A stretch of DNA of 64,000 nucleotides, taken from assembly GCF_014839805.1 (NCBI RefSeq), contig NC_051120.1:6014001-6078000 (forward strand). The letters run 5' to 3'. The notes beneath the pieces are model-generated. The model saw nothing but the letters and a program-made list of their open reading frames with translations. It ran no database searches and was not told the DNA's origin. The DNA comes from Manduca sexta (lineage: Eukaryota > Arthropoda > Insecta > Lepidoptera > Sphingidae). Shown here piece after piece: positions 48,641-61,078 of this stretch. A program made the position numbers and the translations under genes. Position 1 is the stretch's first letter, and each line of letters begins with the position of its first letter.

Positions 48641-48699
48641 CGATGTGTTCTCGGAATTACACTTACGATTATTTTTAAGTACTTAAGACATACATTAAC

Positions 48700-49010
48700 T
48701 AAGTCCCTTGTTGGGAGTGGGACGAATTACCGACGTATGTCCGCACATTCAAAACTCAAGGGCGTGCAGATCTGACTTTTCTAAAGTTATATCAGTATTC
48801 TTCGTGTATTATCGCTTTAACTATGTCGGAAAACACTGTGGAAAAACTGCATAGCAGTTCATAATAACTGAGAGTTGAAGGTATGTGAAGTCTGCCATTC
48901 CTCACTAAGTCAGTGTGGTCGACTAGGGCCTAAACCCTCTCAATAGTAGAAAAGACCTGTGTCTAACAGTGGGACAGTATTTATGTACTGTACAGGGCTG
49001 ATATTATACA
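48700..49010 (+). mobile_element. tRNA-derived SINE (Metulj-like), diverged
   Basis: Same order of blocks as 5050-5372: CTGACTTTTCTAAAGTTAT, TATCGCTTTAACTATG, GTATGTGAAGTCTGCC, CTCTCAATAGTAGAAAAG and CAGGGCTGATATTAT. More than a tenth of positions differ, so it is an older insertion. Confidence 0.75.
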
Positions 49011-49589
49011 ATTAAATTTATCATTTTGTAATATAGTTATGAGAGCGCTATAGTCGCCTCTAATATAAACTGTCAAGACGAATCATGTAAGTATACGACA
49101 TAATTTAAAAAATATAATAATTTCAATTAATTGCTTCACTAGATCTAGAAAGAGATAGGAATATGCAGAACATTATCTATCTAGTGTAATCGATATTAAT
49201 TATTATAATCAATAAGTACTATGTTTTTTTCTAACATGGCATGCGTTTGTTAGACAAGGGTTAGCTTATACAAATACACCGGACTTTCGGAAGATCGCTT
49301 TAAGCGCTTGCAACTCTTTGAACTTAAATGACCATGCTGAGGGAACCTCATTAACGGTTTACGAACCTCGGCGCGGGACAGCCATAGGGAGAGTATGGAG
49401 ATTAAAGCGGTTAAGGGCGAATAGTATCTATTATTTATTGTCTTTCGTAGTTTAATCTAGTTCCGAACAGTGTCATATATGTTATATGTAAATGATTAGA
49501 TAATCTCTTATGTCCAGTGTTGTGTGGTCTTTCTACCCTCTATAAAACATTACTATATTATCTTACTTCTTATCGTCTCAGTCTTACTA

Positions 49590-49860
49590 AAATTATAAAT
49601 GCGAAAGTTTATGAAAATGCTTGGATATTCTTATGTTAGTTAGAAGTAAATACAGAAATAACTAAACGGATTTGGATAAAATTTGGCACATGACCACGTC
49701 CTGAATTGATAAATAGGCTACTTTTTATTCTGCTAATTTACTACTATGGAAAATAATGTTTATTTTTAAGTATTTGGTGCGTGCGTTCTATGTTGTTTTA
49801 GAGACTTTCGTAACGGGAAAGGCTTTCCACGCGGGCGAAGTCGCGAGCAGCATCTAATAA
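49590..49860 (+). mobile_element. Helitron-like remnant
   Basis: It begins CTAAAATTATAAATGCGAAAGTTT, has AAACGGATTTGGATAAAATTTGG in the middle, and ends CACGCGGGCGAAGTCGCGAGCAGCATCTAATA. I recognise these three blocks as a common lepidopteran nonautonomous Helitron family. The terminal CTAG is mutated to CTAA, which still fits CTRR. Confidence 0.6.
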
Positions 49861-52800
49861 AACATATTTAGTAACTCTTTCAAATAGGCAGATATATTTA
49901 ATAACCAGGATTCTTATTCATGTATTGTCGTGATTTTATTGTATGCTGAATATTATGCTAAGCTTTTCTTATGTCACATATAAAGTCGCGAGCGAGTCAC
50001 GACTCGTGACGCAACGTCCGAAGCCCGAGCCCAGCTTGAATGCCTCTGTTTCTAACTCTGATTTATTTCATACAAGCAACCCTAGATCACTCCGACAACG
50101 TGGTAGAACAATTTCGTTTACTCTGTGCAAGTTACAATGCAAATCATGTGGTTTATATGCGAATTATGTTCTTATTTAACTAATGTGCATCGTATGAGAG
50201 AATACGACTTGTAATATATTATTAGAATGGTTAAATTGCAATATATCCATTGAAATTCATCATCATCAACGAGCTAGTTGTTAATTAAATCTACCTTACT
50301 CTCACTTTAATATTACATTTCCTTCAAATCCAATCCAATTTAAGCATTAATCTATGGAAGTTATGACCATTTAGTAACAAATAATTATAAAAGAAATACT
50401 TTTCTAGTAGTAACTAGCAACAGCAGCGTCACTTTTTATAGATATGCTGTTCTAAATCAATGGATTTGGATCAACTTTAATAGATTAAATCATTAGAACA
50501 AATCTCGGCGTGCATACTGATCGTGTGTTATTCATGCTTGTGCTGTTTTAGTACAAGAACCGGTAGAGATAAGAGATAGTCCTCGATTAAGCAGACAGTA
50601 ACTTTGGCCTTTGATATTTTAGGTGTAATCGGCCCTTATCAAGAGTCTAAAAAGCGGTTTTAAAAGAAAGATAAAAAATTACTCTTTTTTCCATATCCTG
50701 ATAATATATATAAATAATAATCGTGTCTTAATGTGTTAAAAAGAATAAATAATACCGTAATTCGTGTATATTATTATTAGTTTTCAACTTAAAAGTGATT
50801 TATCGCTGAACAATATTATAAATCTAAGCCTTTATCGCGGGTGGTCAGCTATTAGGAGTTTAAATGTAATTTTGTTAAACATTTGTATTCACTTACTATA
50901 CATTGATAAAATTTACGAGTATGTAAGTGACACAATTACAACAAAATTGCTGTGACCTGGGGCACGTGTGATATTGATTCATACTTTATTATTTAGTTCA
51001 CGCATTAAATGGTGTAATTGAGAAATTAGAGCAAACATGTGCCATTTTTTACAATTAAACTCTCAAAATTTGTGTGATTTAAAAAGAAAATTTAAGTAGA
51101 TATTCATGCTCACTTCGGTTTAGGGCCTGTTTAAGAAGTTTCAAGTATATTTTATTTGACATTTAGCATATTAAAGAGCTAATATAGATAGTATTCATTT
51201 TTTAAGTATTTATTTTGGTGGATAGATTACACTGTAACTGTTTTTTTTGTATACATTTATGTGATGAATAACATTAAGAGATAAAAATTGCCTATGTGTT
51301 AAATAAAGACGTTGCCTATCCGTATGTCAAATTTCATCTAAATCTGTTCAGCTGTTTTAGCATGTACTTATAACACATATCCAAACATTTTAACAAACTT
51401 GCACATTTTATTTGTAAGATTTCAACGCGCTCTTATGTCTAATATATTACTGTAAAAGGGTTATTACCCTTGGTTTATTAAAAGAATTCAAAGAATAAAT
51501 AATAATAGTTAAGACAGACCTACTGAATTAGAGCCCGAGAACTTAGTTTCTGCAGGTTTGCACCGATTAAAAGTAAATACTGAAATGTACTCAGTTGGCA
51601 CTGATTGCAGCAGATTCATATAGATAACTATAAAAATACCTTAACCAGATAATTAGGAATTAATTGAAGACACCATAACTAGACACGCAATTTGCACTGT
51701 TAATATATTCAAGAAAGGTAACACAAGGAAAGCTGCCCTACATTTGTATATAATATCTTATTCATATGCGATCCGTATCGGTCGCGTCAATAACTTCGTC
51801 GCATGCCGACGCGACGTAATGGCTTGAAGGGGACAAGAGTCGATCGTGCATGCAATTGTGGGTTCCGTGGGTAGTACGTACAAAGCGATGGGCATACTAT
51901 ATTATTATGTGTATGAGTGGGTATAGCGGAGAACTATTTATTTTTCTTGCGTACCTATTTTAAGTACCTACCTTATTTTTCATTTTTACGTATAGGTACT
52001 TACTAATTATACCACCTATCCTTGTACTGCCGTTTGTACCTATTACTTTCAGCGATCTGTTCCACAGACAATGGCCAAATAAAGATATAACTTTTAATTA
52101 AAATATTATTCATGTTGTTGTGATTTAAGATTCTCCTCCAAGAATAAGGCCTTGAGGATTTTCCCATACATTTTAGGCGCACGAGTTACGGTGATAATAC
52201 GCAAAGATTTACGAATAATTTATTTAAGAAATTAATTTTATATCTTTTTGAAAATGTAACTAGCAAAATATTCGTTATTAATTTACCTATTTCTTTGTAT
52301 AGATTGCAAAATAAGATGTACTTTAGGAATGCACGAAATCTACGTGTAATTTTTTTATGGAATTAATAACACAATATCCACATTATAAAAAATTCAATCT
52401 ATCAAAGTTAGGATAACATGACGAAGAAGTAGGTATATAAGTAACATCATAATGTTTAATTTTGCTATATGTTTTATAAATTGCGAGTAGCTAGCTTTTT
52501 AAATATAGTTAGCGCGCTGTTTTGCTGGGAGCGGTAACTTAAAAATATATTGCAGTATTTATATAACTCATAAGTTACTGGCAACGTAATATGTCACCAA
52601 TCCCAGTCACAGTCATTGTTTAAAAGGGGCAATGTTCGTCTTTGTCCCAAAATAAACTATGTTAAAATGTTTACAATGCGGGTGAATTATTAATTAGTAT
52701 ATAAGTTTTGATTTTCGTCTATGTCCAGCCTGTGTGAATGTCTTATCTTAAATGAATTTTTTTCTTGATATTTAATGTAATTTATATATTATTCCAAGAT

Positions 52801-55800
52801 TTGATCTAATTATATACATCCAAATTGATTAATGCGCTGTATGCGTTACACTTATTACAAAATATCATTTTTTTTTTGTTTACCAAATATAACAGAATAA
52901 GAAGTAAAATATGACGTTAAAAATCTGTTTATTCTTTTGTAAGGGAATGTATAAACATGCTGTGCTGAGCGAATAATTATCACGGTTGAAAATGAAAAGA
53001 CTTCGTTTTTCTCATTTGGTTAAGGAACCCTAATCTTTTACCATCCATTATCAAGCCTATTACAAATTACGAGCCGTAGAGTTGATTATCAAATGAAGCA
53101 ATACTATTTTAATTGCAGTTTTGAAGTTTTGATACGCAAAAAACGTTTCATCGATTTTGATTTTGTCTTTTATGAAACATCACTTCCGAGTCACAACTCA
53201 TTCCTATATATTTTTATAACATAATGAGAAAAATTAACAATTTCTTAAGCAATTCAAAATGCGTATATGTCAGAATACTTAATTTTGAACAGCGAAATTA
53301 TCATAGTTTATTCATATTATTATTCTATTCAACTAAACAATAAACTTACAAAATTGCTTATAAACGAGATTTAAACAGAATAAGAGCAAGCGTGCGTAGA
53401 ATTGTTCATCTGTTTTGGGTAAGGTACATCAAACAACGAGATACTACAATCGCTAAACAGGCATTTACTTTCTTTATCACGTCGCACGTAGTCAACGGAC
53501 AGCGGTGTCATGTTACGTATGACCTTAGCCGTATGTTAATGCCTTATAACCTGCCAGTCCTTGTGGGCTCGCCTATTGCATTTCGTTCTAGTTATAAGAT
53601 CCAGTTATACAAGACCTCTAGGATCTAAAGTAATTTATAGCCAACACAGGTCTTTCAAAATATAACATGTCACTCTCGCTTTCAATGTTTCTAAGAAATA
53701 TTTTAAACGAAAGTGTCTAGTTTACTATTTCGGGTTCAAGTCTAGAATATAAAGTAGCGTGGAGTCAGCCGCTGCCAACTCATGCCAGCTATTTCGACGA
53801 TTCCTATGCGAAAATGAGGTCAACATTTCGAATCAAGGTTGTTTTTATCATTGCGATTTTTTTTAACCTTTTACGTGTTAAGATTTTTTATATTATAGTA
53901 TTATATTTTTAGTTGAAGGTAACGACACTTTTTTAACTACGTGAAAAATAATTTATTTCGCTGGATGAATGCATTCTGCCATAGTATAGACGTAAGTCAA
54001 GCTATCTAGAGCTCTAAAAATATTGATAGGATACCCATATTGGTTTACAATATATATTGTAAACCAATTTGTAAACTTCTTTTGCCGTTTTGTAAATGAT
54101 CTATAATAAGTGAATTTAAAAGAAATGTTAATACCGAAACTTATAAGTAATAATTGTAACTTGCTGTAAATATGAGAGTTAATTCTTAAAAACAAAATTC
54201 AGCATCGTGTTCCTTTTCACAATTAAACCACCAAATTGATTTATAAAAGCGGGTTCCAAGAAAGCTTCAAACCTTAAGAAAAGAAACAGTCTACTTTTTA
54301 TCTCGAGAAAGTAAGTAAGTAAGTAAGACTTTTATCCCCGAAAAACTATTTCATGCAGGCGTAGTGGCAAGCAGAAGCTCGTGATAAAGAAGCTGTTTTA
54401 AGAAATCCGCGTGTAGGTATATGAACTAGGTAAATTTAAGTACTATTATGAAAGTGTTAAGATGAATTTCCAGAGATTATACTGTATCTGGTGCGCGGCT
54501 TTGCCCGAGTGAAAACCCCTTCCCGCTACAAAAAGTCCTAAAGCACTAGCGGCTAATAGCGCTATCTGTACGAACACAGTGCCATCTCGTTAAAATCGGA
54601 TTAAAAAAATCCGTCGGATTTTATTTCGAGGATATTATAAGTAATTAAAAAACGTCAGTGAAACATACATATTATGATGTTTAACTGACATTTTGTAATT
54701 AATAATTAATTAAAAATGAAAGTTAATATTATATAAAATTAAAGTTATTTTATATATGTAACTTAAAATAAGAATGTATTTTATTGATATTAAACACAAC
54801 GCTTGAACATTCTTGTAAGCGACCTTTTCATTGCATGATTTCAATTCGTGCGTGACCTTTTACTACTGTAATGAATGCTACTCAGTTTTCCAAGTAGAAC
54901 CTACGTGATTGATGGGTGTGCGATACCACGTCTGTTATCAATTAATTTGCGCAAATGTCCAGCTATTTTATACTGACCACATAACAGTCGCAGTATAAGC
55001 TTTAGAATTAGCGTCCATACGTCGCGTTGTTAATACTTAAACGTAACATTAAAAAGAAAATATTGTGTTCGCGTTTTAAATTTATCATATGAGGGATTTG
55101 CGATTTTATAAATCGTTTTCAGAATTCCGAAATGTTACATCGATTTTGTTAATACCTCAGCCGAACAAACTAATTTTAGCTGTAGACGAATATGACCCCA
55201 GCTTGACATATAAAATATGATGTATACAATATTTTGACTTATTGAACTTGCAGGTGTACTCATGCACATCCTAAAAAGCAACTATGCCTTTCGCGCTGAA
55301 AATATTTACATTATAACATAGAAAACGAGCTTTTACACGAAGTATACAGGTCAGGAGGGCTATTCCTCTATGAGGGTATATCAGTCTATTTTCAATTACG
55401 GGAGTTCTAACAGAAGGACACTTCAGATAGCTGTATAGGGAAAAGAATAAAAAAATCACCATGTATATTTATCTCTACGGCTAGCAAATTTGTGCTTTGA
55501 ATAGAACGCCCGTAATTGCGGAAAGATCGGTTTGTGCCCGTAGACGGAATAGGGCTCCTTAAACTAATGTGGAATCTTTAATAATTAAGTATATTTTATT
55601 TTTCATTATGGTTTTCAAATGTAACATTATTTATGTTTCATGACTTTAAATAATCCTCATGTAACAAAAGCTCAAGTATTGCTTATTGAGTTGACTTATT
55701 GTTTGTTGAATAATTGGCACATCTACCTATACTGTCTGTTTATCAAGCTCTTATCGATAATATGACTGGCAACTTCAATAATTTATTGTGAACCATGTTC

Positions 55801-57354
55801 ATCAACTATCAAAATATACCCTCGCATTGTGATACGTAGCGCGGTTACGCAACTATTGGCAGCCTTGTAAAGGACGCGCGTGCGCAACTCGGAAAAATGC
55901 AGCCGCGTGTCGTGCGTTTTCATGAGCTGCCTTCGGTGACACTCGCGCGGCCCCCGGCCTGGGGCTCCGTTTTGTATTACTCATGCAGAATTTAATTTAT
56001 TTTATGTCGAATATCAAATCGAGGATATTTCTTTCAAAATTAAATTAAAAATAACACTAAACTATGTTGAACCTTATAAAAAAATAAATTAAAGAAAACA
56101 TATCGCTTTAACGAAAAGCTAGAGCTCATGCGCATGACGATTTATCATTATGAAATATATATACGCGTTCTGTATGCTTACACTGTTGCCTCCTTCTTAG
56201 TGATTCGATATCACGTTAGATATCATTAGATTGTCCTATGAACAGTATTATAAAGGTTAGTTAATTATAGAAGAATATACCTAATATAATATACATCTTC
56301 GTCTAAAAGATGTGACGTCCTTCACGCGTCACTATTTATTGTAATGTAAATTTTCAATGCCGCGTCGACATTCGTTACAGGTATCTCTTACAAGATTACA
56401 ATAGGTTTGTTTGCACATTGAAATTGCGTCGTTAAAAGCTATGCCATAATTTATAGGCCGGAAGGTTTATTTTCATTTAAATACCTTGACCTGATGAACT
56501 TGGAAAGCAGAAATGTTGATATAAATAAAGGAGACTTCACTTTTTGTATAATTGAGGTAATCATAACTGAATCTTATTTATATACAAATAAAACTTGATC
56601 TTAAATAAGTTCATATTGGCATAGGCTGGCATAGGTTAATTAAGTACAATGTCATATAATTGAGGTCATACAAGAATGCATAAAATTAATAGAAATGTTA
56701 CAGTTATTGATGTCATTTGCTTGGTTGACATAGTGGATATATTGCAGGGCTTTAAATGGCTTTGATATAATAAAACAAACAAGCCCATATAATAATTTTG
56801 CAAGTTTCCTTCCACAATGCACATAAAAACATATTTCGCAACACTAACACGTTATATGAGAGCAAGTTTCAAATATCGACGGCTATCCACAAATGTGCAC
56901 GACGAACTAAACTAGATCAGTTTAGTCATTTAACACAGTTTCGTAACTGAAGTTTAAGGTTCTAATATAATTTAGTTATCCTCCTTCGACACTTCAAATG
57001 TAGGTTATTCTTCAACAAATTAATTATAACTTGTTCTAACTTGTTTATTGAAATGATAGATGATATGGATTATTGTAAGTCGAAGTCTTATCGAGTGCAA
57101 TTGCCAATCTAGATGGATAAGCAATGTAGAGGTGGTACCAAAATGAGGGCGAGCATGAGTCACTATTCTCAACTACCGTAGTAGTGGGTACTCTAACGGA
57201 TGAGGTATACGATTATAATCAATCAGGTTGTTATTGGAAAATAACACTTATTACATGTCGATATGGGGCTTATTTAAGACATTCTTCGTATCCAGACTGG
57301 TAAAAACGTGGGCCTATTGATAACTATTAGCGACATATGTATTAAAGATACTGT
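49861..57354. other. Long gene-free interval between the cuticular genes
   Basis: 7.5 kb with no exon or domain I can support. GC-richer patches lie at about 51775-51900 and 55850-55970. A perfect 30 bp palindrome lies at 54039-54068. Near 54490-54540 GGTGCGCGGCTTTGCCCG looks like a Helitron end remnant. AAGTAAGTAAGTAAGTAAG simple repeats lie at 54310-54327. Confidence 0.45.
54039..54068. repeat. 30 bp perfect palindrome
   Basis: ATTGGTTTACAATAT is followed directly by its reverse complement, with no loop. Confidence 0.85.
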
Positions 57355-57560
57355 CTTGGTGGCGTAGTTGCACTATAGTACGCCTGCAGTGCTGAGTTTT
57401 TAGGTTTGATCTCAGGTCGGGAAAAGTGATTTTAGGTTTTCCTATTCAGTATCAATTCGGAGTCTAAAAAATTCCAACAAATGATCCTGATTTCGCGATA
57501 CGCTTATCCCCATCACATTATGGGACGGAATATCCACGACGGAGTGAGCATGAATTAGGT
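57355..57560 (+). mobile_element. tRNA-derived SINE, diverged
   Basis: Starts TCTTGGTGGCGTAGTTGCAC and has a decayed B box (GGTTTGATCTCAGGTCGG). Body matches: CTATTCAGTATCAATTCGG and CACATTATGGGACGGAATAT. Same family as 38048-38298, truncated at its 3' end. Confidence 0.7.
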
Positions 57561-57984
57561 ATATTCTCTATACCTATATGATTTGCTAATTTCCGGCATT
57601 GAACATTGTTGTTTTCGTTTATGTATGTCATTAAAGAATGATAATGAGCAATAAGTCAGGAATCCGTTCAAATAATAATTTGGAACCAATTGTATACGTA
57701 TTCCTTTCGTAAGTCTTGTTTCTACATTTCCTTAATGACATTTTTAACGGCACTCAACCGTGAAGATCGTCTAATTCACCTCCTGAAACAAGTTATTTAG
57801 TATATTGAGTGAAAAATCGGTGTGACCGCGATGTTTCATAGGACCGGCCGGTTGCACAAGTAGCCGCTTTGTTTACGTGGCATTGTCCACCCGTCCCATC
57901 GGCCGGGCTCGTGTACGTGCGTACTTGAATATATTTAAATTTGGAGATGCGACCAGGATGAGGCAAGCGCACCACGCCAACTAC

Positions 57985-57990
57985 TATAAA
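57985..57990 (+). promoter_or_regulatory. TATA box of the second cuticular gene
   Basis: TATAAA lies 80 nt before the ATG. An AGTTCACAG initiator-like site lies about 30 nt downstream, giving a 5' UTR of about 50 nt. Confidence 0.7.
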
Positions 57991-58064
57991 TGCTGTTAGT
58001 GTCAAACAGGGAGTACAGTTCACAGCTCTAAGCATCCCTGAACACATAGAACCAAACCACAAAA

Positions 58065-59292
58065 ATGGCCCTTAAGGTACGAAAATATTGGATTGACGTG
58101 CCTTGTGAAAAAAGTGTTTGTGAAAAAGTGCTGCAGAGAAAGTTTTAGTGACTACCCTCATTTTGAGGGTAGAAAAAATAGTGATAACACGAATTTAAAT
58201 AATAAATTCATAGTGCAAAATATATTTGTGCAGTTTATTGACGACATTTTTTTTTCTAGTTGGTGATCTTCTCCTGCCTCTTGGCTTTGGCTTACGGAAG
58301 CGCGGTACCCGCAGCCATTGCCGCAGCCCCCGTGGTCGCAGCTGCTCCCGTCGCAGCCAGGCTTGAAGAATTCGACCCCCTGCCGCAGTACAGGTTTGGT
58401 TACGACGTAGCCGACTCTCTCACTGGAGACTACAAGAGCCAGCAAGAAGAACGCAATGGTGACCTGGTCCAGGGATCTTACTCCGTTGTTGATCCTGACG
58501 GCACTCGCCGTGTTGTAGACTATGCTGCCGACTCCATCAACGGTTTCAATGCTGTGGTGCGCAAGGAGCCGCTCGTCGCAGCTGCGCCCGCCGTCGTCGC
58601 TGAACCTGCGGTTGTTCCTGCTCGCATCGCCGCTGCTCCTGTTGCTGCTGCCGTTGCACCGGCCCCGGTCGTTGCCGCCGCTAGATACGCCGCTGCTCCC
58701 TTAGTAGCTAACTATGCCCCCGCTCCTGTAGTAGCTCGTTATGCCGCTGCTCCCGTAGCCGCTGCCCCCGTCGCCGCTCCCGTTGTAGCTCGTTATGCTG
58801 CTGGCTCCCGTAGCAGCTCCTGTAGTAGCTCGTTATGCTGCTGCTCCCGTAGCTGCCGCCCCTGTTGCAGCGCCAGTAGTAGCGCGCTATGCCGTTGCTC
58901 CTGTAGCAGCTCGTTATGCCGCTGCCCCCGTTGCCGCTCCCGTAGTGGCTCAATATGCCGCTGCTCCCGTGGTAGCGCGTTATGCCGCCGCTCCCGTAGC
59001 CGCTGCCCCCGTAGCCGCTCCCGTGGTGGCTCGTTATGCCGCCGCCCCAGTGGTAGCTGCTAACTACGCCGCCGCTCCCTATGCCTACAGCTCGTACACC
59101 GCTTACGCTGCACCGCTCTCAGCAGCGTACACATACGCGGCTGCGCCTGTAGCCGCCGCCTACACCGCGCCAGTCGCCGCCCCGGTCGCTGCGCCCGCGC
59201 CTGTGGTCCCCACAGCCGTCGCTCCCGCCGTCCGCGCCGCCCCTGCCAAGCTCGTTGAACCCGTCGCCGCTGCCGGTTACCGCTACCCTTAA
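58065..59292 (+). CDS. Cuticular protein, RR-2 type (CPR family), frameshifted tail
   Basis: This is a chitin-binding structural protein of sclerotised cuticle. Exon 1 (58065-58076) encodes MALK. A phase-0 intron ends at TTTTTCTAG and exon 2 starts at 58260. The signal peptide is about residues 1-18. Residues 42-107 form the RR-2 domain ([58 protein letters not shown]). A long Ala/Pro/Val tail follows with repeated AAPVAAPVVARYA. Near 58800 one extra G (GCTGCTGGCTCCC where other units have GCTGCTGCTCCC) moves the frame. The original frame then runs on as Ser/Cys/Arg-rich sequence to 59063. The Ala/Pro repeat continues in the next frame and ends GYRYP at 59292. That matches normal CPR tails, so an assembly error or recent mutation is likely. 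ATTAAA lies at 59387. Confidence 0.88.
58803..58804 (+). other. One-base insertion (frameshift) in cuticular gene
   Basis: Comparison with neighbouring repeat units of the same gene shows one surplus G at this point. Upstream and downstream frames both keep the AAPVxA periodicity. Confidence 0.8.
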
Positions 59293-59386
59293 GAACATAA
59301 CCAAACCGATGGCGGCTCACTATGAACTAAGACTTGATTTGTAAATATTTTTTTTAGCTATTTTGTTTATTTTTTACCTTACAACA

Positions 59387-59392
59387 ATTAAA
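59387..59392 (+). promoter_or_regulatory. poly(A) signal of the second cuticular gene
   Basis: ATTAAA variant signal 95 nt after the stop in the shifted frame. Confidence 0.5.
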
Positions 59393-60127
59393 CAAGTTGA
59401 GTAAATTCTGACTAATATCTATTATTTATCTCTGTATATAGAACAAAATTATTCCCACCAATCATCAAAGAAAGCACCTTATACACACAAACATTTTGTA
59501 TATTGTCAGTTATATACTGTATTAATATTTATGTACGCGATTGTAAAGTTGCGAGTGGTCGGGTGGAAATTCTTTTCCTTTATAAAAATCTCACTCTACA
59601 CTTTTTCACGATAGAAAGAACGAAAAAATTATATTCACACATATCCTACAATTTATGTGTTTACTATTAAAAAAAAACTTTACAACCTTTAACATTAATG
59701 TTTTACTTGAGAAACATTTATGTTATCAATATTATACTGTAGAATATTATATACTATGACTAGTAAAAAGGTGGAATATGAAGTGTTCTGAAAGGTCTTT
59801 AGTATCATTTTTGTCAACGTGTAAGGAGATACAGGGCATATAACACTCCTTTTGTTCTTTACATTTTCTTGTTTTACATAATGTATGCAAGGTTTTACAA
59901 TAGCTTACATATTTGAATTCTTGTATTACCTTGTTACAAATTACAATATATTTTAGTTGTTAAGCTATCAACAACGATAACAGAGTCAATGTATATGTAC
60001 AATAATTTCAATGTCAATGTATAAATATTAATAATTCCAAAGTTTTATAAGCGGAATTAAAAAAAAATATGACATCTTTACAATAATGTGTTATTTGTAT
60101 TTTTATATATAACATCTTATTGTTTTT
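59393..60127. other. Intergenic, nothing recognised
   Basis: AT-rich, without coding signal or repeat borders. Confidence 0.5.
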
Positions 60128-61078
60128 TTAGGGTCCTGTACCTAAAAAGAACCCTTACAGGATCACTTTGTTTTCCACATGTCCACCTGTTTGTCTGTCA
60201 AGACCCTTTTTTCAGTAACGCGTGTAGCTATCAATTTGAAGTTTATATCAAATAGACAAGCATATTCTGGAATTTCACAAGGGAATAAAAACTTATGACT
60301 CCCTCAGTGGCGTAGTTGTACTGTATGTGCGGCACGGCAGCGCTCTGAGGTTCTAGGTTCGTATCCCGGGTCGGGCAAAGTGATATTTGGGTTTTTCTGC
60401 TCAGTATCTGCTCGGAGTCTAGAATTTGTGCCCGATATGGCGATAGGCTCGCCCCCTATCACATCATGGGACGGAACATACTTGGCGAAAAGTGGGTGCC
60501 CTGATTGCGCCTCAGCATACCCCTTCAGGAATAAATGCGTTATCATGTGTATATGAAAACTTATAGGGTGCTTCCTGTTGACCGAGAAACATGAAATTTG
60601 GCAAGAAGCAATGTCTGCATACATTGCTGGTGGTAGGATATATGTTACATCAGCCCGGATAGCGACCACCGTACACAAGGTGTTAAAACCGCCATAGTGA
60701 CCCACTTATATCTGGCTCCAGCAGTTCGGCATAATTGTGTCAACTGCCGAGGGGTAATCATCTTTCGACAGTCGTCATTCTATTGGGCCCTACTCCACTT
60801 ACCTGAGGTGCAGTGCGATCACTTTGCCGTGCATGTATAAGAAAACACGTAAAGGAAAAAATATAAAAACCGTTGATATGTATGTACTTTAAAAACAAAA
60901 TAAACGAATTCACTGCTACAAACTATGCGGTTAATGCAATAACCGTGTCTAGGGATCGAACAGCAAAATTAACTTTATCAAGTTTGAACTTACAAATATA
61001 CTTAGATACCTTAACCATAAGTTTGTACGGAACCTTCGGTGGGCGAGTCCAACTCGTACTTGTCCGTTTTTTTATAGA
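60128..61078 (+). mobile_element. Dispersed element with a SINE nested inside
   Basis: It starts TTAGGGTCCTGTACCTAAAAAG and contains CTGTTTGTCTGTCAAGACCC. It ends TTTGTACGGAACCTTCGGTG, then GAGTCCAACTCGTACTTG and poly-T. Start and end belong to one common lepidopteran repeat family; the same 3' end is at 38985-39118. A SINE interrupts it at 60297-60555. A second repeat-like block lies at about 60650-60840 (GTGCAGTGCGATCACTTTGCC), resembling 16140-16165. Confidence 0.55.
60297..60555 (+). mobile_element. tRNA-derived SINE with target duplication
   Basis: Head CTCAGTGGCGTAGTTG, B-box-like GGTTCGTATCC, and a body matching 38048-38298 almost throughout. It is flanked by the 9 bp duplication AAAACTTAT (60288-60296 and 60556-60564), so the insertion ends are well defined. 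Confidence 0.85.

Noticed and set aside
53392..53628. 78 aa open frame in the desert
   Set aside because: Non-ATG start and no family features; not supported as a gene.
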